From Anaerolineales bacterium (GTDB taxonomy: Bacteria; Chloroflexota; Anaerolineae; Anaerolineales; Villigracilaceae): a stretch of 64,000 bases of DNA. The notes under the pieces were generated by a model. The model was not told the origin of the DNA, did no database searches, and saw nothing but the letters and a program-made list of their open reading frames with translations. Where the stretch lies: NCBI GenBank assembly GCA_015075725.1, contig JABTTV010000001.1, forward strand, positions 992,001 through 1,056,000. Direction: 5' to 3'. The translations under genes were made by a program, and so were the position numbers. The stretch's first letter is position 1, and every line of letters begins with the position of its first letter. This document shows positions 46,905-56,532 of the stretch, one piece after another.

Positions 46905-47195
46905 ATGTTCAAATGTCCCTATTGCGACTTTAGCGGTAAGCGTTCCGAAGTCCACAACCATCTGGCGGAGAATCATGGCGATACGCTGGGTGTGCGCGTG
47001 GATGAATTTACGAAGCACACGTTTTATGTAATCACCTGTCCTGTCTGCGGCGCGAGTTATGAACAGGTCACCAAGAAAGCACGCCGCGACCCGAGTTTTG
47101 TGTCAGAATATGAATACGAGATTCGGTTGGTTGTTTTCGATCTACTTCTGTATCACCTGCAAGGTGAACATGGTTTAGGCTCGGTGGTCGAGTAG
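46905..47195 (+). CDS. Small zinc-finger-type protein
   Basis: A 96-residue protein with a Cys-Cys-His-His set at the start (KCPYCDFSGKRSEVHNHLAENHGD) like a C2H2 finger, and a second C-P-V-C pair (YVITCPVCGASYEQV). The last residues, GSVVE, and the stop TAG come from the palindromic repeat at 47184, so the natural C-terminus may have been longer. Placed between the emo and lbpA genes, it may regulate the island or bind nucleic acid. Family not recognised. Confidence 0.65.
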   Translation: MFKCPYCDFSGKRSEVHNHLAENHGDTLGVRVDEFTKHTFYVITCPVCGASYEQVTKKARRDPSFVSEYEYEIRLVVFDLLLYHLQGEHGLGSVVE

Positions 47196-47305
47196 TCCCG
47201 AATGCTTTTTGAGGGAAGTATCGAGACCACCACTAACAAAAATACTCTTGGCACATGTTGGTCTCGATACGCCGCAAAGAACAAGAGCGCGGCTACTCGA
47301 CCAAC
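47184..47305. repeat. Composite palindrome pair
   Basis: Elements 47184-47230 (GTGGTCGAGTAGTC ... AGTATCGAGACCAC) and 47257-47305 (GTTGGTCTCGATACGCC ... GGCTACTCGACCAAC), separated by 26 bp and facing opposite ways. It supplies the stop codon of the zinc-finger gene and lies 23 bp before lbpA1. Confidence 0.9.
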
Positions 47306-47328
47306 GATGAATTCAAAGGAGAATAAAA

Positions 47329-47766
47329 ATGGCAACAGTTCGTGGATGTAACATTCCTGAAAATCTCTACTACTGGGTGGAGAAACACGCCTGGGCATTG
47401 CCCATGGACGATGGCACAGTGAAGATCGGGATCACCGATGTGGCGCAGAATTTGGCGAAGGGCATTGTCAATGCCACGCCAAAGGAAGCGGGACGCACCG
47501 TGCAGAAGGGCAAGTCCGCTGGGACGTTGGAAAGCGGCAAATGGGTGGGACCTGTGACATCGCCTGTCACTGGTGAGATCGTCGAAGTCAACGAGATGAT
47601 GAAGGGTAAGCCTTCTTTAATCAACTCTGACCCGTATGGCGATGGCTGGTTTGTTCGGGTGAAGCCGAATGACTGGGCTGGAGAAAGTGCTTCCCTGCTC
47701 ACTGGTGAAGCGGCAGTGGCGGCGTATCAGAAGTTTATGGAAGAACAGAATTTAAATTTTGAATAG
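47329..47766 (+). CDS. Lipoate-binding protein LbpA (GcvH-like)
   Basis: A 145-residue lipoyl-domain protein. The attachment lysine is Lys71 in GTLESGKWVGPVTSPVTGEI, with the beta-hammerhead flanks seen in GcvH. There is no glycine-cleavage gene (gcvP, gcvT) nearby; instead it follows sHdr and precedes a lipoate ligase, which is the context of LbpA, the sulfur-carrying lipoate protein of the sHdr pathway. The lipoyl arm is thought to hold the sulfur intermediate that sHdr oxidises. Confidence 0.9.
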   Translation: MATVRGCNIPENLYYWVEKHAWALPMDDGTVKIGITDVAQNLAKGIVNATPKEAGRTVQKGKSAGTLESGKWVGPVTSPVTGEIVEVNEMMKGKPSLINSDPYGDGWFVRVKPNDWAGESASLLTGEAAVAAYQKFMEEQNLNFE

Positions 47767-47838
47767 AGAGTAGATAATTAGATGACTAGAGAGTAGTAGA
47801 TCAAGAGACTATTCTCTAGTCTCTATTCTCTAATATCT
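47767..47838. repeat. Heptamer repeat hairpin (AGAGTAG / CTATTCT)
   Basis: Units such as GAGAGTA GATAATT on one side and TCTATTC TCTAGTC TCTATTC TCTAATA on the other make a 7-bp-periodic hairpin between the two lbpA genes. Confidence 0.7.
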
Positions 47839-47844
47839 TCCCCC

Positions 47845-48291
47845 ATGATCTTCTACGCCTGTGATATCCCCGAAGACCTGACCTACGACATCGAGCGCGA
47901 TGTATGGATCCGCTTTGATGGCGAGATCGCCACGCTTGGCATGACCGATGTCGCGCAGACTCGCTGTGGAAAATTCGCGGCGCTCAGTTTTCGGGAAGTC
48001 GGCAAGAAGGTGGCGCAAGGCAAGGCGCTGGTGACGATTGAATCCGCCAAGTGGGTGGGACCGTTCCCCGCGCCGTTCTCGTGTGAGATCGTGGTAACCA
48101 ACGAAGAAGCGTTTGCAAAAAATATCTTGCTTGCCAACAAAGAACCGTACACTGATGGCTGGCTGGTCAAAGTAAAGCCAACGAATCTCGCAGCAGAATC
48201 CAGCCACCTTGTCACGGGCGAAGCGGCGGCAGAAAAGTACAAGGAAAGAATCAAGGAATTGAAAGTCAATTGTTTGAGATGTATTGATTAG
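47845..48291 (+). CDS. Second lipoate-binding protein (LbpA2, GcvH-like)
   Basis: A 148-residue paralogue of the previous protein, about one-third alike by eye. Lipoyl lysine Lys69 in TIESAKWVGPFPAPFSCEIV. It lacks the glycine turn (TGEIVEVNE) of the first copy and has SCEIVVTNEEAF instead, so the two carriers may serve different partners. No clear Shine-Dalgarno site is visible and the start follows a heptamer repeat. It lies between lbpA1 and the lipoate ligase. Confidence 0.88.
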   Translation: MIFYACDIPEDLTYDIERDVWIRFDGEIATLGMTDVAQTRCGKFAALSFREVGKKVAQGKALVTIESAKWVGPFPAPFSCEIVVTNEEAFAKNILLANKEPYTDGWLVKVKPTNLAAESSHLVTGEAAAEKYKERIKELKVNCLRCID

Positions 48292-48300
48292 ACCGAATCT

Positions 48301-48396
48301 GTCATTGCGAGCCGCGCTCTTACTCTTTGCGGCGAAGCAATCCCCAATCATTTTATGAGATTGCTTCGGGCGGAAGAACACCGCCCTCGCAATGAC
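48301..48396. repeat. GTCATTGCGAG palindrome
   Basis: GTCATTGCGAG at one end, CTCGCAATGAC at the other, with GAAGCAATCCC and GAGATTGCTTCGGG inside. It is the second copy of the element at 46803. It lies between lbpA2 and the lipoate ligase gene. Confidence 0.85.
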
Positions 48397-48423
48397 GAAA
48401 ACCAACTTAGAGGAGACTCCCCA

Positions 48424-49509
48424 ATGTCCAAAAAAATCCGCTTACTTTACATGGAAGGCGTATCCCCGCTCCGTTCGCAGACCGTTTATCACGCGGTTGG
48501 GTATGCAATGACCAAAGATACCCCCAACACCATCATCATGGTCTCGCCGAATGCGCCGTATGTGTGCGTGGGCTACCATCAAGACATCCAAAAAGAAGTG
48601 GACTTGGATTACTGCGAAAAACATAACCTGCCTGTCTATCGTCGTGAGGTCGGCGGCGGCGCGGTGTTTTTGGATAACGGTCAACTCTTCACGCAGTGGA
48701 TCTTCCATAAAGAAGATTTGCCCGCCACGCTTGAAGAACGCTTCAAGCTTTATATTGACCCGCTCGTAGCGACGTATCAGGAACTCGGCATTCCTGCCAA
48801 CCTGCGTCCCATAAACGATGTGCATGTGAACGGAAAGAAGATCGGCGGCACAGGCGCGGCGCAGATGGGCATTGCGGAAATTCTCGTCGGCAGCCTGATG
48901 TATACCTTTGACAAGAAGACCATGTCGCAGGTGTTGAAAGTCCCCTCCGAGAAAATGCGCGACAAGATTTTCGAGTCGCTCGAAGCCTACATGACCACCA
49001 TGACCGAACAACTCGGCTCCACACCCGACCGCGCGATGGTCAAAGACCTGTACCTGAAGAAAGTCTCCGAAGCACTCGGCGCGGAAATTTACGAAGGTGA
49101 ATGGACTGCCGAGGAAGAAGCCATGGCGCAGGAAATTGACGCGCGCTTCACTTCCGACGAGTGGCTGTATCAGAAGGGTCAACTCAAACAACAGGGTGTG
49201 AAAATTCATCAGGATGTACACATCGTCGAAGCGGCATTCAAGGCTCAGGGCGGGTTGATCCGTATCATCGCCCGCTTGCGCGAAGGTCGCATTGACGACG
49301 TCACCATCTCTGGCGATTTCACCCTGCTGCCCGTCTTCGCCGTTGGCGCGCTCGAACAATCCCTGCGCGGTGTGGCTGCCACGCCAGAGAATCTCAAATC
49401 CAAAATCGAAGAAGCGTATTACCGCCTCAACATCCAATCGCCTGGCGTCACGCCCACCGATTTCACAACGGCGATTATGAATGCGGTCACTCCTCCGCAA
49501 GCCGCTTAA
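48424..49509 (+). CDS. Lipoate-protein ligase (sLpl-type)
   Basis: About 361 residues from MSKKIRLLYM at 48424 (the longer frame begins inside a repeat). Ligase motifs are RREVGGGAVF (residues 73-82) and DVHVNGKKIGGTGAAQ with the catalytic Lys at 138-139. The C-terminal part (about residues 250-361, VHIVEAAFKAQGGLIRIIARLREG) is the LplB-like accessory domain, so this is a fused LplAB. It would activate lipoate or octanoate and attach it to the two LbpA proteins. No LipS1/LipS2-type lipoyl synthase is in the window. Confidence 0.9.
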   Translation: MSKKIRLLYMEGVSPLRSQTVYHAVGYAMTKDTPNTIIMVSPNAPYVCVGYHQDIQKEVDLDYCEKHNLPVYRREVGGGAVFLDNGQLFTQWIFHKEDLPATLEERFKLYIDPLVATYQELGIPANLRPINDVHVNGKKIGGTGAAQMGIAEILVGSLMYTFDKKTMSQVLKVPSEKMRDKIFESLEAYMTTMTEQLGSTPDRAMVKDLYLKKVSEALGAEIYEGEWTAEEEAMAQEIDARFTSDEWLYQKGQLKQQGVKIHQDVHIVEAAFKAQGGLIRIIARLREGRIDDVTISGDFTLLPVFAVGALEQSLRGVAATPENLKSKIEEAYYRLNIQSPGVTPTDFTTAIMNAVTPPQAA

Positions 49510-49515
49510 TGCTTC

Positions 49516-49597
49516 ACCACAGATGAACACAGATTGACACAGATGTTTGATGAACATTTTTCGAACATATCCAGTTCATCTGCGTTTATCTGTGGCT
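49516..49597. repeat. ACACAGAT repeat hairpin
   Basis: ACCACAGATGAACACAGATT on the left and TCATCTGCGTTTATCTGTGG on the right make a hairpin of 8-9-bp units. A similar repeat is common in bacterial intergenic DNA. It fills the gap between the ligase and the SoeBC-like gene. Confidence 0.75.
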
Positions 49598-49614
49598 AAA
49601 AGGTTTTTCACTTA

Positions 49615-51255
<1,641 letters not shown>

Positions 51256-51258
51256 TCG

Positions 51259-51340
51259 GTTGAAAGTTACAAGTTGAAAGTTGAAGGTTCTAAACCTATA
51301 ACTTTCAACCTTCAACCTGAAACTTGACACCTGGAACCTG
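51259..51340. repeat. Heptamer repeat hairpin (GTTGAAA / TTTCAAC)
   Basis: GTTGAAA GTTACAA GTTGAAA GTTGAAG on the left, and AACTTTCAACCTTCAACC on the right. The arms are complementary. It fills the gap between the soeBC-like and soeA-like genes. Confidence 0.8.
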
Positions 51341-51347
51341 ATACCCT

Positions 51348-54335
51348 ATGACAAAAATCCCTCAAACCTCCGCAGGCACCGCTGTCCCGCAATTCGCGGA
51401 CTCTGACCGCAAGCCCATCAAACTGACCGAAGTCGTCCACCCTGATGGACGTATCAGTCAATATCCGCCCTCTGACGTGTGGGATGAATGGGTGGAATGG
51501 GACGGCAAGGAGTGGCCTCGCAAAGTCGCGCGGAGATATACGCTCGTGCCGACCGTCTGCTTCAACTGCGAATCGGCGTGCGGATTGCTCGCCTATGTGG
51601 ACAAAGACACCTATGAGATTCGCAAGTTCGAAGGCAACCCCGTCCACCCTGGCTCGCGCGGACGTAACTGTGCCAAGGGACCCGCGACCCATAATCAGGT
51701 GTATGACCCCGAAAGAATCTTGTATCCGCTCAAGCGAGTCGGCAAGCGCGGCGAAGGCAAATGGGAGCAAATCTCTTGGGAGCAGGCGCTGACCGAAATC
51801 GCGGAGAAAATGCGCGAGAGCAAGAAACGCCGCCCGAATGGGATCGTCTATCACGTGGGGCGACCAGGCGAAGATGGATACGCCAACCGTGTCGTTCAGA
51901 CCTGGGGCATGGACGGTCACAACAGCCATACCAACATCTGCTCATCGTCGGCGCGTGCGGGATACAACTTCTGGATCGGGCAAGATAGACCGAGTCCCGA
52001 TTACGCTAATGCACGCGTCATCCTGCTGATTTCAAGTCACCTTGAAACGGGACATTACTTCAACCCGCACGCGCAGCGTATCATCGAAGCCAAAACGGAC
52101 GGTGCAAAACTCATCACCTTCGACCCACGCTTAAGCAACACCGCGTCCATGAGTGATGTCTGGCTGCCGACTTACCCTGGCAGTGAAAATACGATCCTGC
52201 TTTCGATTGCGAATCATCTGATTCAAAATAATTTGTACAACAAAGACTTCATGCGCAAATGGGTCAACTGGAAGGAAACATTAAGTGCAGTGGTCAGTGG
52301 GCAGTTGACAGTGAACAGTAGTGAGTTGGCAGAAAAGATTCGCACTGCATTGGCAACACCCAAAGACCTTCGACCTTCGACCTTCGACGTTGAACTCTTC
52401 AACCTGTTCGACGCATTACTCAAAGACCTCTACGCCGAATACACCTTCGAACGTGCCGCACAAGAATCGGAAGTGCCAATTGAGCGCATTCAAGAAACCG
52501 CGCGACTCATCGCGAACTGCGAAGGCAAACTCGCCACACATGTGTGGCGTTCTGCAAGCGTTGGTAATTTAGGTGGATGGCAAGTAGCGCGTTGCCTGTT
52601 CTTTCTCAATGTGTTGACAGGCAGTATCGGCAATAAAGGCGGCACATCGATGACGGGTTGGAACAAGTTCGTGCCCAAGCCGTTCAAAGGTGCGCCCGCG
52701 CCCGAAACGTGGAACGAACTGCATTACCCCATCGAGTATCCGCTCGCGCATTATGAGATGTCGATTCTTTTGCCGCACATGCTCGAAGAAGGTCGCGGCG
52801 ACATCGACGTGTATTTCACGCGCGTCTACAACCCGATGTGGGTCAATCCCGATGGCTTCATGTGGCTCAAGGCGCTCAAAGACGAATCGAAAATCAAATG
52901 CTATGTTGCGCTCACGCCCACGTGGAATGAAACCGCATGGTTTGCCGATTATGTTCTGCCCACTGGTCACGGACCTGAGCGTCACGACCTGATGAGTCAG
53001 GAAACTCACGCGGGTCAGTGGATTGCCTTCCGCCAACCTGTGCGACGTGTTGCGATGGAACGCGCGGGCATGAAGGTGGATTTCACCTATCAAGCCAACC
53101 CTGGCGAAGTGTGGGAAGAGAACGAGTTCTGGATTCAACTTTCTGCGAAGATGGACCCCGATGGTTCGCTCGGCATTCGTCAGTGGTTCGAGAGTCCATA
53201 TCGCCCTGGCGAGATCATCACGGTGGATGAATACTATCAATGGATTTTTGAAAACTCTGTGCCTGGCCTGCCCGAGGCCGCCGCAAAAGAAGGATTGACT
53301 CCGCTGGCATACATGCGCAAGTACGGAGTCTTCGAAGTGAAGAAGGAAAATTATTCTCCCTTTGATAAGGGGATTGGTACATTGGTTAATGGGAAATTGG
53401 TTCAGAGCAACGACCAATCTACCGATTCCCAATCTACCTTTGAAGTTGATAACCACGACAGATTACTAAAAGACGGTGCTGTCCTCGGCTTGATGGTGGA
53501 TGGACAACCCAAGGCGGGCTTCGATACGCCGTCAAAGAAACTTGAGTTCTTCAGCGACACGCTCGCCAACTGGGGCTGGAGCGAAAAAGAAAATGTCATC
53601 CCATGGGCGGTGAAGAGTCATGTCCATCAGGAAAACATCAGCCGCGAAAAAGGCGAGATGATTCTATTGCCGAACTTCCGTCTGCCGACTCTGATTCACA
53701 CACGCAGCGCAAATGCCAAATGGTTGTATGAGATCTCGCATAAGAATCCCATCTGGATGAATCCCGAAGACGCGCAACGCCTTGGGCTCGACACAGGTGA
53801 CCTCGCCAAAGTGGAGACGGAAATCGGTCACTTCGTGGATACGATCTGGGTGACGGAAGGAATCAAGCCTGGCATTATTGCCATCAGCCATCACCTCGGA
53901 CGTTGGCGCTTGAACGAAGATAAAGGTGTGAGCAAAGGTTCATCCAACCTCGTGGAACTCCACGACGATGGCAAAGGCGGCTTTCTCATGCGTGTTATTC
54001 ACGGGGCAACTTCGTGGGAATCCTCCGACCCCGATACCAGCCGTATTTGGTGGAGCAACGTCGGCGTGAACCAAAACCTCGCTCATGGGGTTCACCCCGA
54101 TCCGATTAGCGGAGTGCATTGTTGGCTGCAAAAGGTGTACAAGGTTAGCAAAGCCGAAGCAGGCGAAAAAGCAGGCGACCTGTTCGTGGATACGAACAAG
54201 TCCATGCAGGTGTATCGTGAGTGGTTGAAGATGACCCGTCCCGCCGACAAAGTCAGCCCCGATGGCAATCGTCGTCCGATGTGGCTGGCACGTCCGCTCA
54301 AGCCGACGAAGGAAGCATATAAGTTGCCGAAGTAA
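51348..54335 (+). CDS. SoeA-like cytoplasmic molybdopterin oxidoreductase
   Basis: A 995-residue DMSO-reductase-family catalytic subunit. A [4Fe-4S] cluster is bound by Cys71, 74, 78 and 108; the Mo ligand is probably Cys198 (NICSSSARAGYNFW). No twin-arginine signal is seen, so it is cytoplasmic like SoeA and unlike periplasmic PsrA/PhsA. After the SoeBC fusion, the simplest role is oxidation of sulfite (the sHdr product) to sulfate with electrons to quinone. Two repeat-derived patches lie in frame (residues about 314-347 and 675-697). Reduction of polysulfide or thiosulfate cannot be excluded. Confidence 0.88.
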   Translation: MTKIPQTSAGTAVPQFADSDRKPIKLTEVVHPDGRISQYPPSDVWDEWVEWDGKEWPRKVARRYTLVPTVCFNCESACGLLAYVDKDTYEIRKFEGNPVHPGSRGRNCAKGPATHNQVYDPERILYPLKRVGKRGEGKWEQISWEQALTEIAEKMRESKKRRPNGIVYHVGRPGEDGYANRVVQTWGMDGHNSHTNICSSSARAGYNFWIGQDRPSPDYANARVILLISSHLETGHYFNPHAQRIIEAKTDGAKLITFDPRLSNTASMSDVWLPTYPGSENTILLSIANHLIQNNLYNKDFMRKWVNWKETLSAVVSGQLTVNSSELAEKIRTALATPKDLRPSTFDVELFNLFDALLKDLYAEYTFERAAQESEVPIERIQETARLIANCEGKLATHVWRSASVGNLGGWQVARCLFFLNVLTGSIGNKGGTSMTGWNKFVPKPFKGAPAPETWNELHYPIEYPLAHYEMSILLPHMLEEGRGDIDVYFTRVYNPMWVNPDGFMWLKALKDESKIKCYVALTPTWNETAWFADYVLPTGHGPERHDLMSQETHAGQWIAFRQPVRRVAMERAGMKVDFTYQANPGEVWEENEFWIQLSAKMDPDGSLGIRQWFESPYRPGEIITVDEYYQWIFENSVPGLPEAAAKEGLTPLAYMRKYGVFEVKKENYSPFDKGIGTLVNGKLVQSNDQSTDSQSTFEVDNHDRLLKDGAVLGLMVDGQPKAGFDTPSKKLEFFSDTLANWGWSEKENVIPWAVKSHVHQENISREKGEMILLPNFRLPTLIHTRSANAKWLYEISHKNPIWMNPEDAQRLGLDTGDLAKVETEIGHFVDTIWVTEGIKPGIIAISHHLGRWRLNEDKGVSKGSSNLVELHDDGKGGFLMRVIHGATSWESSDPDTSRIWWSNVGVNQNLAHGVHPDPISGVHCWLQKVYKVSKAEAGEKAGDLFVDTNKSMQVYREWLKMTRPADKVSPDGNRRPMWLARPLKPTKEAYKLPK
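52288..52387. repeat. In-frame heptamer repeats in the soeA-like gene (1)
   Basis: Five heptamers from 52288 (CAGTGGT CAGTGGG CAGTTGA CAGTGAA CAGTAGT) and three CCTTCGA units at 52367-52387. They encode about residues 314-347 (including SGQLTVNSSELAEK) of the catalytic subunit, where family members have ordinary sequence. Confidence 0.8.
53372..53438. repeat. In-frame heptamer repeats in the soeA-like gene (2)
   Basis: Left arm GATTGGTACATTGGTTAATG and right arm ACCAATCTACCGATTCCC are complementary 7-8-bp units. They encode residues about 675-697 (GTLVNGKLVQSNDQSTDSQS), a polar insert. Confidence 0.8.
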
Positions 54336-54341
54336 AAAAGA

Positions 54342-54374
54342 AGACCTGACAGGTTTCCAAAGCCTATCAGGTCT
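54342..54374 (+). terminator. Hairpin after the Soe gene, probable terminator
   Basis: A 12-bp imperfect stem (AGACCTGACAGG / CCTATCAGGTCT) six bases past the soeA-like stop. It lacks a strong T run, so it may be a repeat that also serves to end the island transcript. Confidence 0.55.
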
Positions 54375-54507
54375 AAGTAATGAAAGAATAACGATGCAGA
54401 GTCCGCTGCGGATGTAGACTTGCCAGCAGCGTAGGAAAAATTTCCAGAAAACAGAATCAATATTCAGCTAAGTTTGATGCGTGTTCGTCATTCAGAAAGA
54501 AGATCAA

Positions 54508-55572
54508 ATGGCAGTGAAATCTACGAAAGCAAAACCAAAAACAAAAAAAGAAGTGCCTGAAGAGCCGGTGTGGACATATCGGGGTTATCAACTTAAATCC
54601 AGTGAATTCGTCACGGCGATGGTGCATTTCTTCCGTGCCGAAATTCAACGCGCGAATGTCTGGCGGCAGCGATTGGATACCACGACAAACTGGGCGGTCG
54701 TTGCGACGGGCGCAACATTATCGATCGCATTCGGTCAATCGAGCGTTCATCATTCTGTGATCTTGTTGAATACGTTGCTGGTATTGTGGTTTTTATTTAT
54801 CGAAGCGCGGCGCTATCGCTATTATGAGTTATGGAGTTACCGCGTTCGTTTAATGGAAACGGACTTTTACGCCGCGATGCTCGTGCCGCCGTTTCACCCT
54901 TCCCCCGAATGGGCGGAAAACCTCGCGGAAAATTTGCTTACACCAAGCTTCCCTATTTCGATGTGGGAAGCCTTCGGCAGAAGACTGCGGCGAAATTATT
55001 ATTGGATCTTTTTGATCCTGCTCGCATCGTGGATCGCGAAGGTATGGCTCTTTCCCAAAGCGCCCAACGACTTGGCTGAATTTTTGGAACGCGCCTCCGT
55101 CGGACCCGTTCCTGGTCAGGTCATGATCGGTTTGGGCATCTTGTTCTATGTCTTCCTTGCAGTCTTCGCGGTTGCCACCATCACCATGACCCGCGCGACA
55201 GGCGAGATATTGCCGCGTTTTGGCGACGAGACCGCACCTGCTGCGCCTTCCATGGAGGGAAAGCATACCGGGCTGCGCGCCCTGCTTGTGCCGCGCAGAA
55301 AACGCAGGCAGTTGCTGGCGCTCATTATTACCGACAAAGCCAAAGAGGTATCCAGCCGGATCATGACCGACCTCAAGCGCGGCGTGACATCCATGCAGGG
55401 CAAAGGCATGTATACCGGGAAGGAACGCTCGATCTTGATGTGCGCGTTGACCATCACGGAAGTCCACAATCTCAAAGCCGCGGTCGCAAAGGAGGACTCG
55501 AAAGCCGTTGTCATCGTTTCACCCGCCCAGGAGATCCTCGGTGGAGGGTTTGCCCCTCTCGAAGAGAAATAG
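54508..55572 (+). CDS. DUF2270 membrane protein with C-terminal DUF2179-like domain
   Basis: About 354 residues from MAVKSTKAKPKT at 54508. The block SSEFVTAMVHFFRAEIQRANVWRQRLDTTTNWAVV and LLVLWFLFIEARRYRYYELW are clear DUF2270 marks, with four membrane helices. Residues about 275-354 (RQLLALIITDKAKEVSSRIMTDLK, GKERSILMCALT) are a DUF2179-like cytosolic domain, of the kind found on YitT-type proteins and thought to bind a small ligand. Function unknown. Confidence 0.82.
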   Translation: MAVKSTKAKPKTKKEVPEEPVWTYRGYQLKSSEFVTAMVHFFRAEIQRANVWRQRLDTTTNWAVVATGATLSIAFGQSSVHHSVILLNTLLVLWFLFIEARRYRYYELWSYRVRLMETDFYAAMLVPPFHPSPEWAENLAENLLTPSFPISMWEAFGRRLRRNYYWIFLILLASWIAKVWLFPKAPNDLAEFLERASVGPVPGQVMIGLGILFYVFLAVFAVATITMTRATGEILPRFGDETAPAAPSMEGKHTGLRALLVPRRKRRQLLALIITDKAKEVSSRIMTDLKRGVTSMQGKGMYTGKERSILMCALTITEVHNLKAAVAKEDSKAVVIVSPAQEILGGGFAPLEEK

Positions 55573-55644
55573 ATCTCGCGTTCCTACTTGGGCGTGAGAT
55601 GACGTAAAATAACGGCATCCTCATTCCTGCAAAAGGAACGCGCC

Positions 55645-56268
55645 ATGGCTCAACCCGGTCTGTTCGATTCCCCCCGATTCAATTCACTGGATGAAGTTCT
55701 CGAAGCGCTTCGCTCTTTGAACAACGATCCGCTGGCGAACGCAGGCACGAACATCGTCATCAGCCGCGGAAACCCGAACGCAAAACTTCTGCTCGTCGGC
55801 GAGGCGCCGGGACCGCAGGAAAACATCAAGGGCAAACCATTCGTCGGTCCCGCCGGTCAACTGCTGGATAAGATCCTGCAAGCCGCGAACTTCGACCCCG
55901 AAACCGATATCTACATCACCAACTCGGTATTTCGCATGCCGCCGGGGGATGATGGAAAATCCTTTCGCAAACCCAACGACAAGGAGATCGAGTTCTATCG
56001 CCCATTCGTCTTCGAGATCATCCGCCTCATGAACCCACTGGTGATCCTGTTAACGGGTAATGTCGCCTGTCAGTCTGTGTTACAAAAAACAGGCATCACC
56101 ACCCTGCGCGGCAGGTGGACCGAGATGGACGGGCGCTGGCTGATGCCCATCTTTCACCCTTCCTACCTTCTCCGCAATCAATCCCGCGAGCCTGGTTCGC
56201 CCAAATCCCTGATGTGGGAGGACATCCGCGAGGTGAGAAGGAAGTACGAAGAATTGTTGGTAACGTAA
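55645..56268 (+). CDS. Family-4-like uracil-DNA glycosylase lacking Fe-S cysteines
   Basis: A 207-residue UDG-superfamily protein. Motif 1 is GEAPGPQENIKGKPFVGPAG and motif 2 is HPSYLLRN; the YITNSVFRMPPG strand matches the position of the KCRPPxNR region. The Cys ligands of the family-4 [4Fe-4S] cluster (two near the N-terminus and two around that strand) are not present: there is only one Cys (in NVACQSVLQ). It probably still removes uracil from DNA, or is a structural variant. Confidence 0.82.
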   Translation: MAQPGLFDSPRFNSLDEVLEALRSLNNDPLANAGTNIVISRGNPNAKLLLVGEAPGPQENIKGKPFVGPAGQLLDKILQAANFDPETDIYITNSVFRMPPGDDGKSFRKPNDKEIEFYRPFVFEIIRLMNPLVILLTGNVACQSVLQKTGITTLRGRWTEMDGRWLMPIFHPSYLLRNQSREPGSPKSLMWEDIREVRRKYEELLVT

Positions 56269-56330
56269 ACAGCATTTTTCTTCCCCGTTTTTACTCTTGT
56301 GCAGATACCATTTTTGTGTAAAATAAGGTT

Positions 56331-56367
56331 GCTCCACATTGGGTGCCCCCCTCACCCTATGTGGAGC
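56331..56367 (+). terminator. Hairpin after the glycosylase gene
   Basis: Nested inverted repeats GCTCCACA / TGTGGAGC and GGGTG / CACCC, 62 bp past the stop, followed by ATTTCATTT. Probable terminator. Confidence 0.6.
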
Positions 56368-56392
56368 ATTTCATTTCCTTCACAATCTTTAT

Positions 56393-56467
56393 CTATTCCT
56401 CGGTAAGACCATACAACTCATAGACCAGATCATCGATCCCCCGATCCGTGGACTCGATCTCGTGCTG
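56393..56467 (-). pseudogene. Remnant of an R-M protein C-terminus
   Basis: Reads QHEIESTDRGIDDLVYELYG then LTEE and a stop on the minus strand, with a stop in the same frame upstream. It nearly repeats the 34-residue ORF at 58188-58292. The tail (LVYELYGLTEEE) is typical of the end of large Eco57I/TaqI-like type II restriction-modification proteins. It is probably a relic left when a larger gene was lost. Confidence 0.7.
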
Positions 56468-56532
56468 GAGGATTTCCTACTCTGCAGTGTGTATGGACGA
56501 AAACAAATACGTAAAATTACCAAAAAGTATTT

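Noticed and set aside
39915..47305. Possible CRISPR-like repeat/spacer array
   Set aside because: The repeats are palindromic, lie singly or in pairs between genes, and face opposite ways; there is no regular array and no cas gene.
47329..48291. GcvH of the glycine cleavage system
   Set aside because: No gcvP, gcvT or glycine-related gene is nearby; the lipoate ligase and sHdr context favour LbpA.
48442..49557. Long antisense frame opposite the lipoate ligase (371 codons)
   Set aside because: A shadow of a clear family gene on the other strand; no motif or ribosome site.
52569..53456. Antisense frame of 295 codons opposite the SoeA-like gene
   Set aside because: A shadow of the molybdoenzyme; composition follows the opposite codons.
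51348..54335. Periplasmic polysulfide/thiosulfate reductase (PsrA/PhsA)
   Set aside because: No twin-arginine signal; the electron-transfer subunit also lacks one. Reductase activity cannot be fully excluded.
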